In this document: positions 50,031 to 59,403 of the stretch, in pieces
How the letters are laid out: the number at the start of each line of letters is the position of its first letter
Position numbering within the stretch: position 1 is the stretch's first letter
Assembly: GCA_028768525.1 (NCBI GenBank)
Contig: CP054837.1
Span: 4,956,001 to 5,020,000, forward strand
Length of the DNA: 64,000 nucleotides
Reading direction: 5' to 3'
Origin: Desulfobacter sp.
Lineage (GTDB): Bacteria; Desulfobacterota; Desulfobacteria; Desulfobacterales; Desulfobacteraceae
The notes under the pieces: generated by a model
Told to the model about the DNA's origin: nothing
The model's input: only the letters and a program-made list of their open reading frames with translations
Databases searched by the model: none
Position numbers and translations under genes: made by a program

Positions 50031-51266
50031 TTGATCACCCAGGCACAACGCGTTCCTTTTTTTTACGGATATACCATTCTTGTTGCCGGTTTTTTTATCC
50101 AGGCCGTGGTCTGGGGCGCCAGCAACAGCTTCGGCGTTTTTTTAGACCCGCTGATCAGAGAGTTCGGCTGGTCAAGGGCCACCATTTCAGGGGCGGCTTC
50201 TCTGGGATTTCTTGTACACGGCATGTCCAGTATTTTTCTGGGAAACCTTAACGACAGGTTCGGTCCCCGGTTTATCATGTCCGGTTGCGGGCTGTTTTTG
50301 GGACTGGGCTTTTTTCTCATGGGCGATGTGAATGAGGTCTGGCAGCTCTACCTGTGTTACGGCGTGATCGCCTCTATCGGATTGGGGGGCATTGATGTGA
50401 TCCCCTTGTCAACCGTGTCCAGGTGGTTTGAAAAAAAGCGCGGCATGATGAGCGGGATCATCAAAGTCGGCACAGGCGTGGGGATGCTGGTCATGCCTTT
50501 TTTCATCAATGGGCTTTTGACCACCTGCGGCTGGCGGCAGTCCTTTGCGGTGCTGGCCGTTGTCATTCTCGTATTTGTCCTGGCCCTGGCCCAGTTTCTG
50601 GTCCGTGATCCCGCTTTGAAAAACCAGTTGGTTGACAATGGGAACCGGCTGGGGGCTGAAAACAGGACGGGGCCGGAAGAGGGGCTGAGATTCAAAGCGG
50701 CGGTGCGAACCCGGCAGTTTTGGACCATCTGCATGGTGTATTTCGTGATTCTTTTCTGTGTCTACACGGTACTCATGCATATTGTCCAGCATGCCATTGA
50801 CCAGGGGATTGCCCCGGGGGTGGCCGCCGGGGTGCTTTCCACCGTCGGGGGGGTGAGTATCTTCGGCAGGCTGCTGATGGGCGGAGCCGGTGACAGGATC
50901 GGCGAGAAAAGGGCCCTGTTGATCTGTCTTTCCTTTCTGCTGCTGGCCCTTTTCTGGCTTCAAGCCGTATCCGGCCTGTGGATGTTCTATGTGTTCGCTA
51001 CGGTCTACGGGTTTGCCCACGGGGGATTTTTTGCTTTGGTCTCGCCCCTGGTCGCCGGATTTTTCGGAACAAAGTCCCACGGCCTGCTCTATGGCATCGT
51101 TATATTCTGCAGCACCATCGGGGGGGCCATCGGTCCCCTGATGGCCGGACTTATTTTTGATCTGACCGCAAGTTACCGGATTGTGTTCTGGGTGCTGGCG
51201 GCCCTGGCAGCCTCGGCTATTATCATGACAGCCTCCCTGAGGCCCCTGATAAATACCGACCGGTAG
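50031..51266 (+). CDS. MFS transporter, oxalate/formate-antiporter-like
   Basis: 411 residues starting at TTG 50031, chosen because AGGAGG lies 6 nt upstream; an in-frame TTG at 50013 lies before that ribosome site. Twelve helices with FYGYTILVAGFFIQAV..GASNSFGVFLDPL near the start, the NDRFGPRFIMSG loop between helices 2 and 3 and SRWFEKKRGMMSGI between 4 and 5. These are typical of the monocarboxylate/oxalate:formate branch. It probably carries small organic acids. It has no partner gene beside it. Confidence 0.88.
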   Translation: MITQAQRVPFFYGYTILVAGFFIQAVVWGASNSFGVFLDPLIREFGWSRATISGAASLGFLVHGMSSIFLGNLNDRFGPRFIMSGCGLFLGLGFFLMGDVNEVWQLYLCYGVIASIGLGGIDVIPLSTVSRWFEKKRGMMSGIIKVGTGVGMLVMPFFINGLLTTCGWRQSFAVLAVVILVFVLALAQFLVRDPALKNQLVDNGNRLGAENRTGPEEGLRFKAAVRTRQFWTICMVYFVILFCVYTVLMHIVQHAIDQGIAPGVAAGVLSTVGGVSIFGRLLMGGAGDRIGEKRALLICLSFLLLALFWLQAVSGLWMFYVFATVYGFAHGGFFALVSPLVAGFFGTKSHGLLYGIVIFCSTIGGAIGPLMAGLIFDLTASYRIVFWVLAALAASAIIMTASLRPLINTDR

Positions 51267-51299
51267 TTTCCGAATCTCTAAAGGCACGCACCGGAGGTA

Positions 51300-52367
51300 T
51301 TATTCACCGGGCAGTTTGTATTTTCCGATCCTGTCATTATGCAGGCTGCCCAGATACAGATGGCCCCTGTATTCCTTGGCCGAGGTTATTTCCTTTAAAT
51401 GGGTCCCGGTGGGATCGTGCAGGCTTTGGGTGATATTTCCGCCTTCGTCCAGTGCCAGGACCAGGCCGTAGGGTTTGGGCTGGGGCCACAGGGCTCTGGG
51501 CAGTTTGACCATTTGTGCCTTGAGGAAGGGAAACGCGTGGAGTTTATCGGCCAAGGGGTTGCGCACCGTAAAAAGCGCCAGCCAGAATCTGCCTTTCCCG
51601 TTGCTTGAGATGTTGTCGGGAAATCCGGGAAGGTTATCCACAAATACCTCATGGGTGCCGGCCTTGTCTCCCTTTAGCCAGTACCGGGTGATCCGGTAGC
51701 GGTAAGTTTCATTGATCAGAACAAAATTTTCATTCTGTGACAGGGCCACGCCGTTGGCAAAATAGAGATCCTTTAACAATACCCTGGTGTTGCCGCTGGC
51801 CGGGTCATAGGCCATGAACCTGCCGTGGGGCCTGGCTTCCATGAGGTCAAACAGGTATTCTCTCTGGGGGAAGGTATCGCTGGCGTCGGTAAAATAGATG
51901 GTGCCGTCCCTGGCAATATCCAGGGCATCGGTGAATTTGAACGGCCGGCCGCCGGCCCCTGTGACAAGCACCTTGATCTTTCCTTCAGGGTCAATGGAGA
52001 GCAGCCCCTTATCGGCATCGCAGACAATGAGGTTGCCGTGGCGGTCGAATTGCATGCCCAGGGGGCGGCCGCTGGTGACGGCAAAGATTTCCCGGGTGCC
52101 GTCGGGAAGAAGGCGGATGATTTCCCCGTCTCCGGTTCCCCCGTACACCCGGCCCAGGCGGTCCACCGCCACCTCTTCCGGGCCGTTTATCTTTCCTTGG
52201 GCCAGCAGTTCGGCATCCTGCAGCAGGGCGTTGGGGGCCAGCACCCCGGTCAATTCAGGGCCCTTGGGAGGCGTGTATGCCACCGGCGCAACCGGTGAGG
52301 GACGGAGCAGGAAGATGGTGAGGAGAATTGCAAGAATGCCGAGGGTCACAAGGATGATTTTTTTCAT
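51300..52367 (-). CDS. SMP-30/strictosidine-synthase-like beta-propeller protein, membrane-anchored
   Basis: 355 residues from ATG 52367 (AGGAGA upstream; a more distant in-frame ATG lacks one). One N-terminal hydrophobic helix (ILVTLGILAILLTIFLL) acts as anchor or signal peptide. The rest is a six-bladed propeller of SMP-30/gluconolactonase-strictosidine synthase type: NGPEEVAVDRLGRVYGGTGDG, LGMQFDRHGNLIVCDA, TDALDIARDGTIYFTDAS, FANGVALS, GFPDNISSNGKGRFW. Such proteins bind a divalent metal and hydrolyse lactones or esters. It faces the periplasm. It diverges from the CvfB-like gene over an inverted repeat. Confidence 0.88.
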   Translation of the reverse strand: MKKIILVTLGILAILLTIFLLRPSPVAPVAYTPPKGPELTGVLAPNALLQDAELLAQGKINGPEEVAVDRLGRVYGGTGDGEIIRLLPDGTREIFAVTSGRPLGMQFDRHGNLIVCDADKGLLSIDPEGKIKVLVTGAGGRPFKFTDALDIARDGTIYFTDASDTFPQREYLFDLMEARPHGRFMAYDPASGNTRVLLKDLYFANGVALSQNENFVLINETYRYRITRYWLKGDKAGTHEVFVDNLPGFPDNISSNGKGRFWLALFTVRNPLADKLHAFPFLKAQMVKLPRALWPQPKPYGLVLALDEGGNITQSLHDPTGTHLKEITSAKEYRGHLYLGSLHNDRIGKYKLPGE

Positions 52368-52378
52368 ATCTTCTCCTG

Positions 52379-52413
52379 TTTGAATATTTTCAAGCAGGAT
52401 AGCAATATTCAAA
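52379..52413. promoter_or_regulatory. 10-bp perfect inverted repeat between divergent genes
   Basis: TTTGAATATT (52379-52388) and AATATTCAAA (52404-52413) are exact reverse complements with 15 nt between. The right arm includes TTCAAA (52408-52413), which is the -35 of a promoter with 17-nt spacer and TATGAT (52431-52436) for the CvfB-like gene. A protein bound here could control both genes. Confidence 0.6.
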
Positions 52414-52467
52414 ATTCATGTAAACTCTGATATGATAGCCCATTACCCCTAACCATAAGGAAGGCCC

Positions 52468-53421
52468 ATGTCAGATATAATAAAACCCTGGAAACTTGCC
52501 GAAAAAAAACGCCAAAAAAGTCAAAAACGATCATCCTCCAGGCAGTCCCATCCCTTTTTGGCCCAGGATCCCGAAGCGGTTGTGGGCCAATTCCATGAAC
52601 TGCCCGTGGAGAATCTTTCGGATTACGGCGTCTATTTGAGCTTCGGCCGGGACCGGGTACTGCTGCCCAATAAATATGTGCCCGAGGGCATTGGCGTGGG
52701 AGAGAAGATCCGGGTTTTTATCCATACCGATTCCGAGGACCGGCCCGTGGCCACCACTTTGAAGCCGGCCGGTGTGGTGGGGGATATCGTCCCCCTCAAG
52801 GTCAGGGATACGGCCGCTTTCGGGATTTTCATGGACTGGGGGCTTGAAAAGGACCTTCTGGTTCCCCGCAGCGAACAGCAGGGACGGATGGAAATCGGTG
52901 AAACCCATTTGGTAAAGATCTGCCTGGATGAATCCTCCCACCGGATTTACGGTTCCACCCTGTGGGATGAGTTGTGCCCCGGAGGGGCCGCGGACCCGGC
53001 CCCCGGAGAGGCCGTGGACCTGATCATCCACAGTATCACCCCCATCGGGTATATTGCTCTGATCAACCAGGCCGGCCAGGGGCTGCTCTATAAGAACGAA
53101 ACCTTTGAAGACCTCTCCATCGGGGACCAATGCCGGGGGTATGTCCTGAAGCGTCGCAAAGACGGCAAAGTGGACCTGACGCTGAAACAGCCGGGGTATG
53201 CCTCGGTGGAAGGATCGGCCCAAAAAATTCTGGCAGTGCTGGAAGCGGGGACAGGATTCAGCCCCTGCCATGACAAAAGCCGTCCTGAGGAGATCCAGGC
53301 TGCTTTTTCAATGAGCAAAAAGGAGTTCAAAAGGGCCGTGGGCCGTCTTTACAAACAGGGCCGGATCACCCTGGAAAAGGCCGGGGGCATCCGCCTCAAA
53401 TCAGGAGCGACCAAAGATTAA
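52468..53421 (+). CDS. CvfB/YitL-like S1 RNA-binding protein
   Basis: 317 residues with several S1-like beta-barrel segments (ENLSDYGVYLSFG, VRDTAAFGIFMDWGLEKDLLVP, ITPIGYIALINQAGQGLLY) and a C-terminal winged helix (EIQAAFSMSKKEFKRAVGRLYKQGRI). This is the layout of CvfB, an RNA-binding regulator acting in the cytoplasm. The ribosome site is AAGGAAGG. The promoter TTCAAA-N17-TATGAT overlaps an inverted repeat. The stop overlaps the convergent hypothetical gene by 4 nt. Confidence 0.9.
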   Translation: MSDIIKPWKLAEKKRQKSQKRSSSRQSHPFLAQDPEAVVGQFHELPVENLSDYGVYLSFGRDRVLLPNKYVPEGIGVGEKIRVFIHTDSEDRPVATTLKPAGVVGDIVPLKVRDTAAFGIFMDWGLEKDLLVPRSEQQGRMEIGETHLVKICLDESSHRIYGSTLWDELCPGGAADPAPGEAVDLIIHSITPIGYIALINQAGQGLLYKNETFEDLSIGDQCRGYVLKRRKDGKVDLTLKQPGYASVEGSAQKILAVLEAGTGFSPCHDKSRPEEIQAAFSMSKKEFKRAVGRLYKQGRITLEKAGGIRLKSGATKD

Positions 53422-53858
53422 CTCCCAAACAGCTTGTTTTCTTTTACATAATCTGTAAATCCGTCTGACCATGGCAGGTCAATTGAGATTTCCCTGGGAT
53501 CATCCAGGTGGAGGGTGCTGTATTGGCCATCCAAGGGCTGCGGGTTTAATTGAGTCAACGGCGGCGAGTCCATGGTATCGCCTGTTGACGCTGTTGTATC
53601 CGGGAGACTGAATTTAACCGCCTTTTCCCAGGGGATGAATACCGAGGAGGTGAACCAGCTTAGGGGGATGGTGTCTGAAAGGACAATGCCTTTCCGGGAA
53701 AGGGACAGCTTCAGGGTTTTGAATTCTTGGGTATCCTGGGTATGGAAGCCACATTTTCCGATTACAAATTCAGGGAACCCCATTGCAAAGCCCATTTGAA
53801 CCTTTGCACTGAGCCTGTATCTGACTTTAATCATCTTCCAGATATGTGTTGCCGTCAT
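53418..53858 (-). CDS. Hypothetical protein
   Basis: 146 residues from ATG 53858 (AGAGG upstream; an in-frame ATG 15 nt earlier overlaps it). It is soluble, mixed alpha/beta, with LKLSLSRKGIVLSDTIPLSWF followed by VFIPWEKAV, a motif type I associate with small uncharacterised proteins of several bacteria. No catalytic motif is visible. It is the fifth gene of the thrS run, 39 nt after the MBL gene, and overlaps the convergent CvfB-like stop. Confidence 0.6.
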   Translation of the reverse strand: MTATHIWKMIKVRYRLSAKVQMGFAMGFPEFVIGKCGFHTQDTQEFKTLKLSLSRKGIVLSDTIPLSWFTSSVFIPWEKAVKFSLPDTTASTGDTMDSPPLTQLNPQPLDGQYSTLHLDDPREISIDLPWSDGFTDYVKENKLFGS

Positions 53859-53897
53859 CAATCGCCTCTTCATTTAAGGTTGCCGGGGCTGAGGGAA

Positions 53898-54731
53898 TTA
53901 AATTTCAATCTGCCATCCCGTGGAAAAGGTGGTTAAGGCCTCTCCCATTATTTTTTTTAGGCGGGCAGGCGCATCCGGCCCTGTGCAGTGGCCGGTATAA
54001 AATTTTGTATGGGGATGGGCGGATAATTCTTTTGCAAGGGCGTCGAGCCTGTGGCCGGGTTCTGTCACCCGGGCGGAGGGGTTGTACAGGTGAAAACCGC
54101 CGATTACATGGCCGATCTGCCGAAGACCGGAACGTTCCAGGACCGTGGAGAGCATATTGCCGATGCCCGAATGGGCGCAGCCGGTGAGCAGCAGGCTGGT
54201 GCCGCCTTCTTGTATGAGCAGGGCCATCTCATGGGAAAAATCGTCCGGTACCATGGCCCTGTCCCGGGTGCCGGCCCATAGCGCGGCATTGCCGCCGGGG
54301 ATGAATCCCCTGGCTGAAAAGCCGGTGAACAGCATCATTGAATCGGAAAGCGTCATGTCCGCCGTGATGAAGGTGCACCGTGACCTGTCGATGGCATCCC
54401 GGTCAAGGCCGATATACCTGGGCGGTGCCCCCGGAGATAGGGCGTAGAAATCCCCCATGGCCCTTTGGGTCATGAAAATGGGCGCGGTGGTGTTGATCTC
54501 CTGGAAGGAGGGAATGCCCCCGCCGTGGTCGTAGTGGCCGTGGGAGATGAAAACCGCCTCTGCCCGGGCCGGGTCAACACCCAGAATGCCTGCATTGGCC
54601 AGGAAGCTATTGTCCGGGCCTGTGTCAAACAGCAGGCACCGGTCCCGGGTTTCAATGAACAGGCTCAGCCCGTGGCCCGGGGTGAGGCCGGGACGGGCCG
54701 TGGTGTTTTCCAGCAGGCAGGTGATTTTCAT
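53898..54731 (-). CDS. Metallo-beta-lactamase-fold hydrolase, DhPS-like (paralogue)
   Basis: 277 residues from ATG 54731 (GGAGG upstream; the longer frame before it overlaps the methyltransferase). Motifs are LLFDTGPDNSF, HGHYDHGGG (metal site), LTGCAHSGIGN and VIGGFHLYNP. The same COG1237-type family as 28091-28921. Substrate unknown. It lies 19 nt behind the methyltransferase gene, so the two may act together. Confidence 0.87.
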   Translation of the reverse strand: MKITCLLENTTARPGLTPGHGLSLFIETRDRCLLFDTGPDNSFLANAGILGVDPARAEAVFISHGHYDHGGGIPSFQEINTTAPIFMTQRAMGDFYALSPGAPPRYIGLDRDAIDRSRCTFITADMTLSDSMMLFTGFSARGFIPGGNAALWAGTRDRAMVPDDFSHEMALLIQEGGTSLLLTGCAHSGIGNMLSTVLERSGLRQIGHVIGGFHLYNPSARVTEPGHRLDALAKELSAHPHTKFYTGHCTGPDAPARLKKIMGEALTTFSTGWQIEI

Positions 54732-54750
54732 CTTCGGGCACCTCCGTTGG

Positions 54751-55824
54751 TCATGTCCGGCACTGGAAATGGAGGTTGAAGGCATCGTTGGGGATCTCTT
54801 CGGCAAGGACCTTTGTGAACCCCGCTTCTTTGAGCAGGTCCATGGCCTGTTCTTTTCCCCACATCATGCCCAGTCCCCGGCCCTTGTCGTTGAGGCCGAC
54901 GGGCATACAGTGCATGAGGCTGACCGTATATAGAAAAGGGGCCATGGGGTGGTCCATGTTGTCCTGGATCCGGGTGCCGGCCTTAATGTCGATCATGGAA
55001 AAAAGCCCTCCGGGCTTGAGCATATACACCACCCCCTTTAATGCGGCAAGTGGGTGGGACTGGTCGTGGATGGCGTCAAAGGCGCAGATATAATCGAATT
55101 TATGCGCCAGCATCTTTTGTTCCCGCACGGCGGCTGCATCCTGAACCAGGAATCGGGCGTTGTCCAGGCCCATATCCCTTGCCGCGGCCTCGGCCCTTTC
55201 TATGGCCTGCCCATGGTTGTCCATTCCGGTGAAGCTTGAATTGGGAAAGGCCTTGGCCATGAGGTTCAGTGCCACGCCCTGGCCGCAGCCCAGGTCGCAT
55301 ACCTCGATGCCGGTCTCAAGCGCTTCCACCAGCCTGCCCCGGTCCACCGAGGGGAGAAATTCTTGGACCAGCACCTGTTCGTGTTTGGCATCGGAGAGTT
55401 CGGACATAAATGCCTGGAATTCGGGATATTGGGAGAAGGGGACCCCGTCTCCTGTTTTAAACCCTTCCTGGACAGCTTCCATGGCACAGGCCGTGAGCAG
55501 GGGGATCTCCTGGGTGTATACCCCCAGGTTGTTATTGCCGGCCCGGCGGCAGAGAAGATCTCCGTGGCTTTTGGGCAGGCTGAAGGCGTCTTTACCTTCC
55601 GGAGTCCGGGTCAGTTCAATGATTTCCCCGGTGGCCATGATGGCCAGCCATTCCTTCAGGTACCTTGGGCTGAGTGCAGTGGCTGCTGCCAGTTCGTCCA
55701 GGGTCATGGCCGTATCCGATTGGTCCATGATATCGAAAATTTTATGGCCGTATCCGATCCCGAGGGCCAGGTTGAGGGAACCGTGGTTGAGGATCTGTAT
55801 GAGTTTATCTGAGAAATCGGTCAT
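54751..55824 (-). CDS. SAM-dependent methyltransferase with winged-helix N-terminus
   Basis: 357 residues: an N-terminal winged-helix dimerisation domain (MTLDELAAATALSPRYLKEWL), then a Rossmann methyltransferase core with motif I VCDLGCGQG, FTGMDNHGQAIERA and FDYICAFDAIHDQ (post-motif acidic loop). The chain architecture is like plant O-methyltransferases and several bacterial homologues. The start ATG overlaps the VanZ-like stop (ATGA). Acceptor unknown. Confidence 0.87.
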   Translation of the reverse strand: MTDFSDKLIQILNHGSLNLALGIGYGHKIFDIMDQSDTAMTLDELAAATALSPRYLKEWLAIMATGEIIELTRTPEGKDAFSLPKSHGDLLCRRAGNNNLGVYTQEIPLLTACAMEAVQEGFKTGDGVPFSQYPEFQAFMSELSDAKHEQVLVQEFLPSVDRGRLVEALETGIEVCDLGCGQGVALNLMAKAFPNSSFTGMDNHGQAIERAEAAARDMGLDNARFLVQDAAAVREQKMLAHKFDYICAFDAIHDQSHPLAALKGVVYMLKPGGLFSMIDIKAGTRIQDNMDHPMAPFLYTVSLMHCMPVGLNDKGRGLGMMWGKEQAMDLLKEAGFTKVLAEEIPNDAFNLHFQCRT

Positions 55825-56195
55825 TTTATCCGTCTCCTTCTAATGAAAAGTCCGGCACCGGCTGTGCTGCCCAGGATATCCGCAGCCCAGTCCCAGAGTG
55901 AGGCGGTCCTTCCCGGCACAAAGGACTGGTGGATTTCATCCGAGAGCCCGAAAAGAATCGCAAATCCGGCGGCAGCCAGAAAAAGGCGGATGCCGGTGAT
56001 GCCGGGCCGCTCCATGTCCATGGTCCGGGCCGCCAGCCAGGCCATCACGGCATAGGCGGTAAAATGGAGCCACTTATCCTGGAATTCAAAGAGATCTTCT
56101 TTGATGGGTGAGGGAAATGAGGACTGCCAGATGATGGCGGTGCAGAGCCCGATCAGGGGCAGCCAGTAGAGAAGAAAGCGCCGGGGGGCGGGCAT
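55821..56195 (-). CDS. VanZ-family small membrane protein
   Basis: 124 residues from ATG 56195. Three to four hydrophobic helices with DKWLHFTAYAVMAWLAAR and LSDEIHQSFVPGRTASLWDWAADILG, the two VanZ motifs. VanZ-like proteins give low-level glycopeptide tolerance in some Gram-positives; in Gram-negatives their role is unknown. It lies 43 nt behind thrS and overlaps the methyltransferase start. Confidence 0.88.
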   Translation of the reverse strand: MPAPRRFLLYWLPLIGLCTAIIWQSSFPSPIKEDLFEFQDKWLHFTAYAVMAWLAARTMDMERPGITGIRLFLAAAGFAILFGLSDEIHQSFVPGRTASLWDWAADILGSTAGAGLFIRRRRIK

Positions 56196-56238
56196 GGGCC
56201 TGCCCCCCGGCTTGTTACTTGTTTTTGGGATTGTCCGG

Positions 56239-58152
56239 TTAGAGGACAATGTCTTCCAGGGCCCTGTCTTTAATGTGTTTGGACACGGTCATCAGGAAAT
56301 CCTTGTGGGTCATGCCCATTTTGACCTTGCCGTCCAGGGTGCGGACCGAGAGGACCTTGTCTTCTTTCTCCTTGTCCCCGATGGTGATGATCAGGGGGAT
56401 GTAGTTGAGCTGGGCTTCCCGGATTTTCTTTTTCAGGGTTTCGCTGCGCTGGTCCACCTCGCACCGGATATTGTGGACCTCAAGCAGGTGTTTGACCTCC
56501 TGGGCATAGGGCGCCAGGTCCTGGTTGATGGGCAGGAGAATGGCCTGAACCGGGGCCAGCCAGAGGGGGAAGCGTCCGGCAAAATGCTCCACCAGGATGC
56601 CGAAGAACCGCTCCATGGATCCGTAGATCACCCGGTGGATCATGATGGGGCGATGCTTTTCATTGTCCGAGCCCTTATAGGTGAGGTCGAAGCGTTCGGG
56701 CAGGGCCATGTCCAGCTGAACCGTTCCGCACTGCCAGGTCCGTCCCAGGGCGTCCTTGATGTGGATATCTATTTTGGGGCCGTAGAAGGCGCCGTCACCC
56801 TCGTTGATGACATAGTCCTGGCCGTAGTCTTCCAGGGCGGCCTTCAGGCCGTTGGTGGCCTCTTCCCAGAGTTCATCGGTGCCGATGGATTTTTCAGGCC
56901 GGGTGGAGAGCTCCAGGCTGAAGGTCAGGCCGAACCGGGCGTAGACCCGTTCCGCCAGTCTCAGTACGCCCAGGACCTCTTCACCGATCTGGTCCGGGGT
57001 CATGAAGATATGGGCATCATCCTGGTGGAAGGCCCGGACCCGGAACAGGCCGGAGAGGGCGCCGGAAAGCTCGTGGCGGTGGACCAGTCCGATTTCACCG
57101 GCACGCACCGGCAGGTCCTTGTAAGAGTACGCTTTTGTTTTGTAGAGGATCATGCCGCCGGGGCAGTTCATGGGCTTGATGGCGTATTCTTCGTCGTCAA
57201 TGACAGAGGTGTACATGTTTTCCCGGTAGTTTTCCCAGTGGCCGCTCTTTTCCCAGAGCTGGCGGTTGAGCATGACCGGGGTCTTGGTTTCCACGTAACC
57301 GTCGGCCTTGTGCTCCACCCGCCAATAGTCCAGCAGGGCGTTCCACATTTCAATGCCCTTGGCATGGAAAAAGGGCATTCCCGCCGCTTCATCGTGGAAG
57401 GAGTAGAGGTCCAGGCGGGTGCCCAGTTTCCTGTGGTCCCGTTTTTTGGCCTCTTCGATCATATGCAGGTATTGGTTAAGCTTTTTCTTGTCGAAAAAGG
57501 AGATGCCGTAGAGGCGCTGGAGCTGTTCCCGGCTCTGGTCAGCCCGCCAGTAGGCCCCGGAGATTTTCAGCAGCTTCACCCCTTTGATCATCCCGGTGTT
57601 GGGGATGTGGGGACCGCGGCAGAGATCCACAAACTGGCCGTTTTTGTACAGGGAGATATCCTCGCCCTCGGGCAGCTCCTTGATCAATTCCACCTTGAAA
57701 GGATTGTCCTTGAAGAGTTCCAGGGCTTCCTCCCTTGAGACCACACGCCGCTCGAACCCGGCCTTGGCCTTGATGATTTTTTTCATCTCCGCCTCGATCT
57801 TTTCCAGTTCGTCTTCGGAGAGGGGAGGCATGTCGATGTCGTAGTAGAACCCGTCTTCCACCACAGGCCCGATGGTGAGTTTGGCATCGGGATAGAGGTT
57901 GAGGACGGCTTCAGCCATGACATGGGCAGAGGAGTGGCGCAGGATATCCAGGCCCTCGTCGTCCCTGGCCGTGATAAAGGCGATGGCGGCGTCGTTTTCA
58001 ATGACCCGGCTCAGGTCCATAAGCTGCCCGTCTATCTTCATGGCCACGCAGTTTCTGGCAAAGCCTTCGGAAATGCTTTTGGCCACCTCCAGTCCAGTGG
58101 GGGGCGTATCAAATTCTTTTACGGCATTATCCGGAAATGTGATTTGCGTCAT
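56239..58152 (-). CDS. thrS: Threonyl-tRNA synthetase
   Basis: 637 residues, full length. Domains are TGS (1-60), the editing domain (HSSAHVMAEAV), the class-II catalytic core with zinc ligands (MNCPGG and two later His), motif 2 FRVRAFHQDD, motif 3 GSMERFFGIL, and an anticodon-binding end. It charges tRNA-Thr in the cytoplasm. It heads a minus-strand run of five genes (thrS, VanZ-like, methyltransferase, MBL, hypothetical). No leader peptide, T-box or clear operator is seen upstream. Confidence 0.98.
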   Translation of the reverse strand: MTQITFPDNAVKEFDTPPTGLEVAKSISEGFARNCVAMKIDGQLMDLSRVIENDAAIAFITARDDEGLDILRHSSAHVMAEAVLNLYPDAKLTIGPVVEDGFYYDIDMPPLSEDELEKIEAEMKKIIKAKAGFERRVVSREEALELFKDNPFKVELIKELPEGEDISLYKNGQFVDLCRGPHIPNTGMIKGVKLLKISGAYWRADQSREQLQRLYGISFFDKKKLNQYLHMIEEAKKRDHRKLGTRLDLYSFHDEAAGMPFFHAKGIEMWNALLDYWRVEHKADGYVETKTPVMLNRQLWEKSGHWENYRENMYTSVIDDEEYAIKPMNCPGGMILYKTKAYSYKDLPVRAGEIGLVHRHELSGALSGLFRVRAFHQDDAHIFMTPDQIGEEVLGVLRLAERVYARFGLTFSLELSTRPEKSIGTDELWEEATNGLKAALEDYGQDYVINEGDGAFYGPKIDIHIKDALGRTWQCGTVQLDMALPERFDLTYKGSDNEKHRPIMIHRVIYGSMERFFGILVEHFAGRFPLWLAPVQAILLPINQDLAPYAQEVKHLLEVHNIRCEVDQRSETLKKKIREAQLNYIPLIITIGDKEKEDKVLSVRTLDGKVKMGMTHKDFLMTVSKHIKDRALEDIVL

Positions 58153-58254
58153 TATTTTATTTTCCCGTTATTTATTAACCATTGTAATTCACAGCATTTA
58201 AATATAAAAAAGGAATTTTAAAAGATGTGCTCTAAACAATCAAGGGAAAACTAA

Positions 58255-59385
58255 GTGGATTATAAGTTTATAACAAGGGATGAAGAATTGGCCGCGGTCT
58301 GTGAGGACCTGGGCCGGGAGAAAATTATCTGTGTGGACCTGGAGGCCGACTCCATGCACAGCTTTACGGAAAAGATCTGCCTGATCCAGATTGCTGCCGG
58401 CGGGCAGGCCTGGCTGGTGGACCCCTTCGAGGTTTCCGATTTTTCATCCTTTGGAAGGATTCTTGAGAATCCGGACATCATTAAGGTTTTCCACGGGTCC
58501 GACTTTGATGTCAGAAGCCTGGACAGGGAACTTTCAGTGGAGATCCAAAATCTTTTTGATACGGAAATCGCCTGCCGGTTTTTAAATATAAAAGAGCGGG
58601 GGCTGGGCGCCCTGATGGAATCCTATTTTGGTATCCACCTGGAAAAAAAATACCAGAAGGCCAATTGGGCCAAACGCCCCCTCGAGGAAGAGATGGTGGC
58701 CTATTCCGTGGGAGACGTGGCCCATTTAAAAGAGCTGCATGACCGCCTGAAAGCAGAGCTTGAAGAGATCGGCCGCCTTTCATGGGCCCGGGAAGAGTTT
58801 GAACTCCAGGCAAAGGTGAAGTATGAACTCAATCACCAGCCGCCGCTGTTCAAGCGGTTCAAAGGGGCGGGCAAGCTGGACAACCGGACCCTGGCCGTAT
58901 TGGAGCACCTGCTCCAGGTGCGGCTGGAGATGGCCAGGAAAAAGGACCTGCCCTTTTTCAAGATCATGTCCAACCAGTCCATCATGGCCATGGCCCAGGA
59001 GCGCCCCCGGTCCGTGGATGCCATTCTCTCCATCCGGGCCCTGAGCAAAAAACAGGCGGGCATGTACGGAAAATACTGTGTGGATGCCATTAACACCGCC
59101 TTGAACCTCCCCCACAGGGAGCTGCCCTCCTATCCGAGAACCCGGATGCCCCGGAAGACCCCCAAAGTGCTCAAACGCATCGACATGCTCAAAAAAATGC
59201 GGGAAAAGGCCTCGGAGGAGATCGGCATGGAACCGGGGTTCCTCATCAACAACAGCCTGATTTCCGCCATTGCCTTTGACGGCCCGGCCGACAAGGCCGC
59301 CCTGGCAGAGATCGAATCCATGCGGAATTGGCAGGTCAATGTCCTGGGGGATGATATTCTTACCACCTTGAGCCGCTGTGCTTAA
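58255..59385 (+). CDS. rnd: Ribonuclease D
   Basis: 376 residues starting at GTG 58255 (AAGGGAAA upstream). The DEDDy exonuclease residues are all seen: VDLEAD, FHGSDFDVRSL and YSVGDVAHL, then two HRDC-like helical domains. RNase D trims the 3' ends of tRNA precursors. dapF follows on the same strand after 18 nt. The length is normal for the family. Confidence 0.95.
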   Translation: MDYKFITRDEELAAVCEDLGREKIICVDLEADSMHSFTEKICLIQIAAGGQAWLVDPFEVSDFSSFGRILENPDIIKVFHGSDFDVRSLDRELSVEIQNLFDTEIACRFLNIKERGLGALMESYFGIHLEKKYQKANWAKRPLEEEMVAYSVGDVAHLKELHDRLKAELEEIGRLSWAREEFELQAKVKYELNHQPPLFKRFKGAGKLDNRTLAVLEHLLQVRLEMARKKDLPFFKIMSNQSIMAMAQERPRSVDAILSIRALSKKQAGMYGKYCVDAINTALNLPHRELPSYPRTRMPRKTPKVLKRIDMLKKMREKASEEIGMEPGFLINNSLISAIAFDGPADKAALAEIESMRNWQVNVLGDDILTTLSRCA

Positions 59386-59403
59386 CCATTAGGGAGTGAA
59401 AAT

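Noticed and set aside
55821..56195. Antibiotic-resistance role for the VanZ-like protein
   Set aside because: VanZ-like proteins are widespread in Gram-negatives without van genes; nothing nearby supports resistance.
58153..58254. T-box or leader peptide for thrS
   Set aside because: The 102-nt gap is AT-rich without the T-box hairpin or a Thr-rich leader frame.
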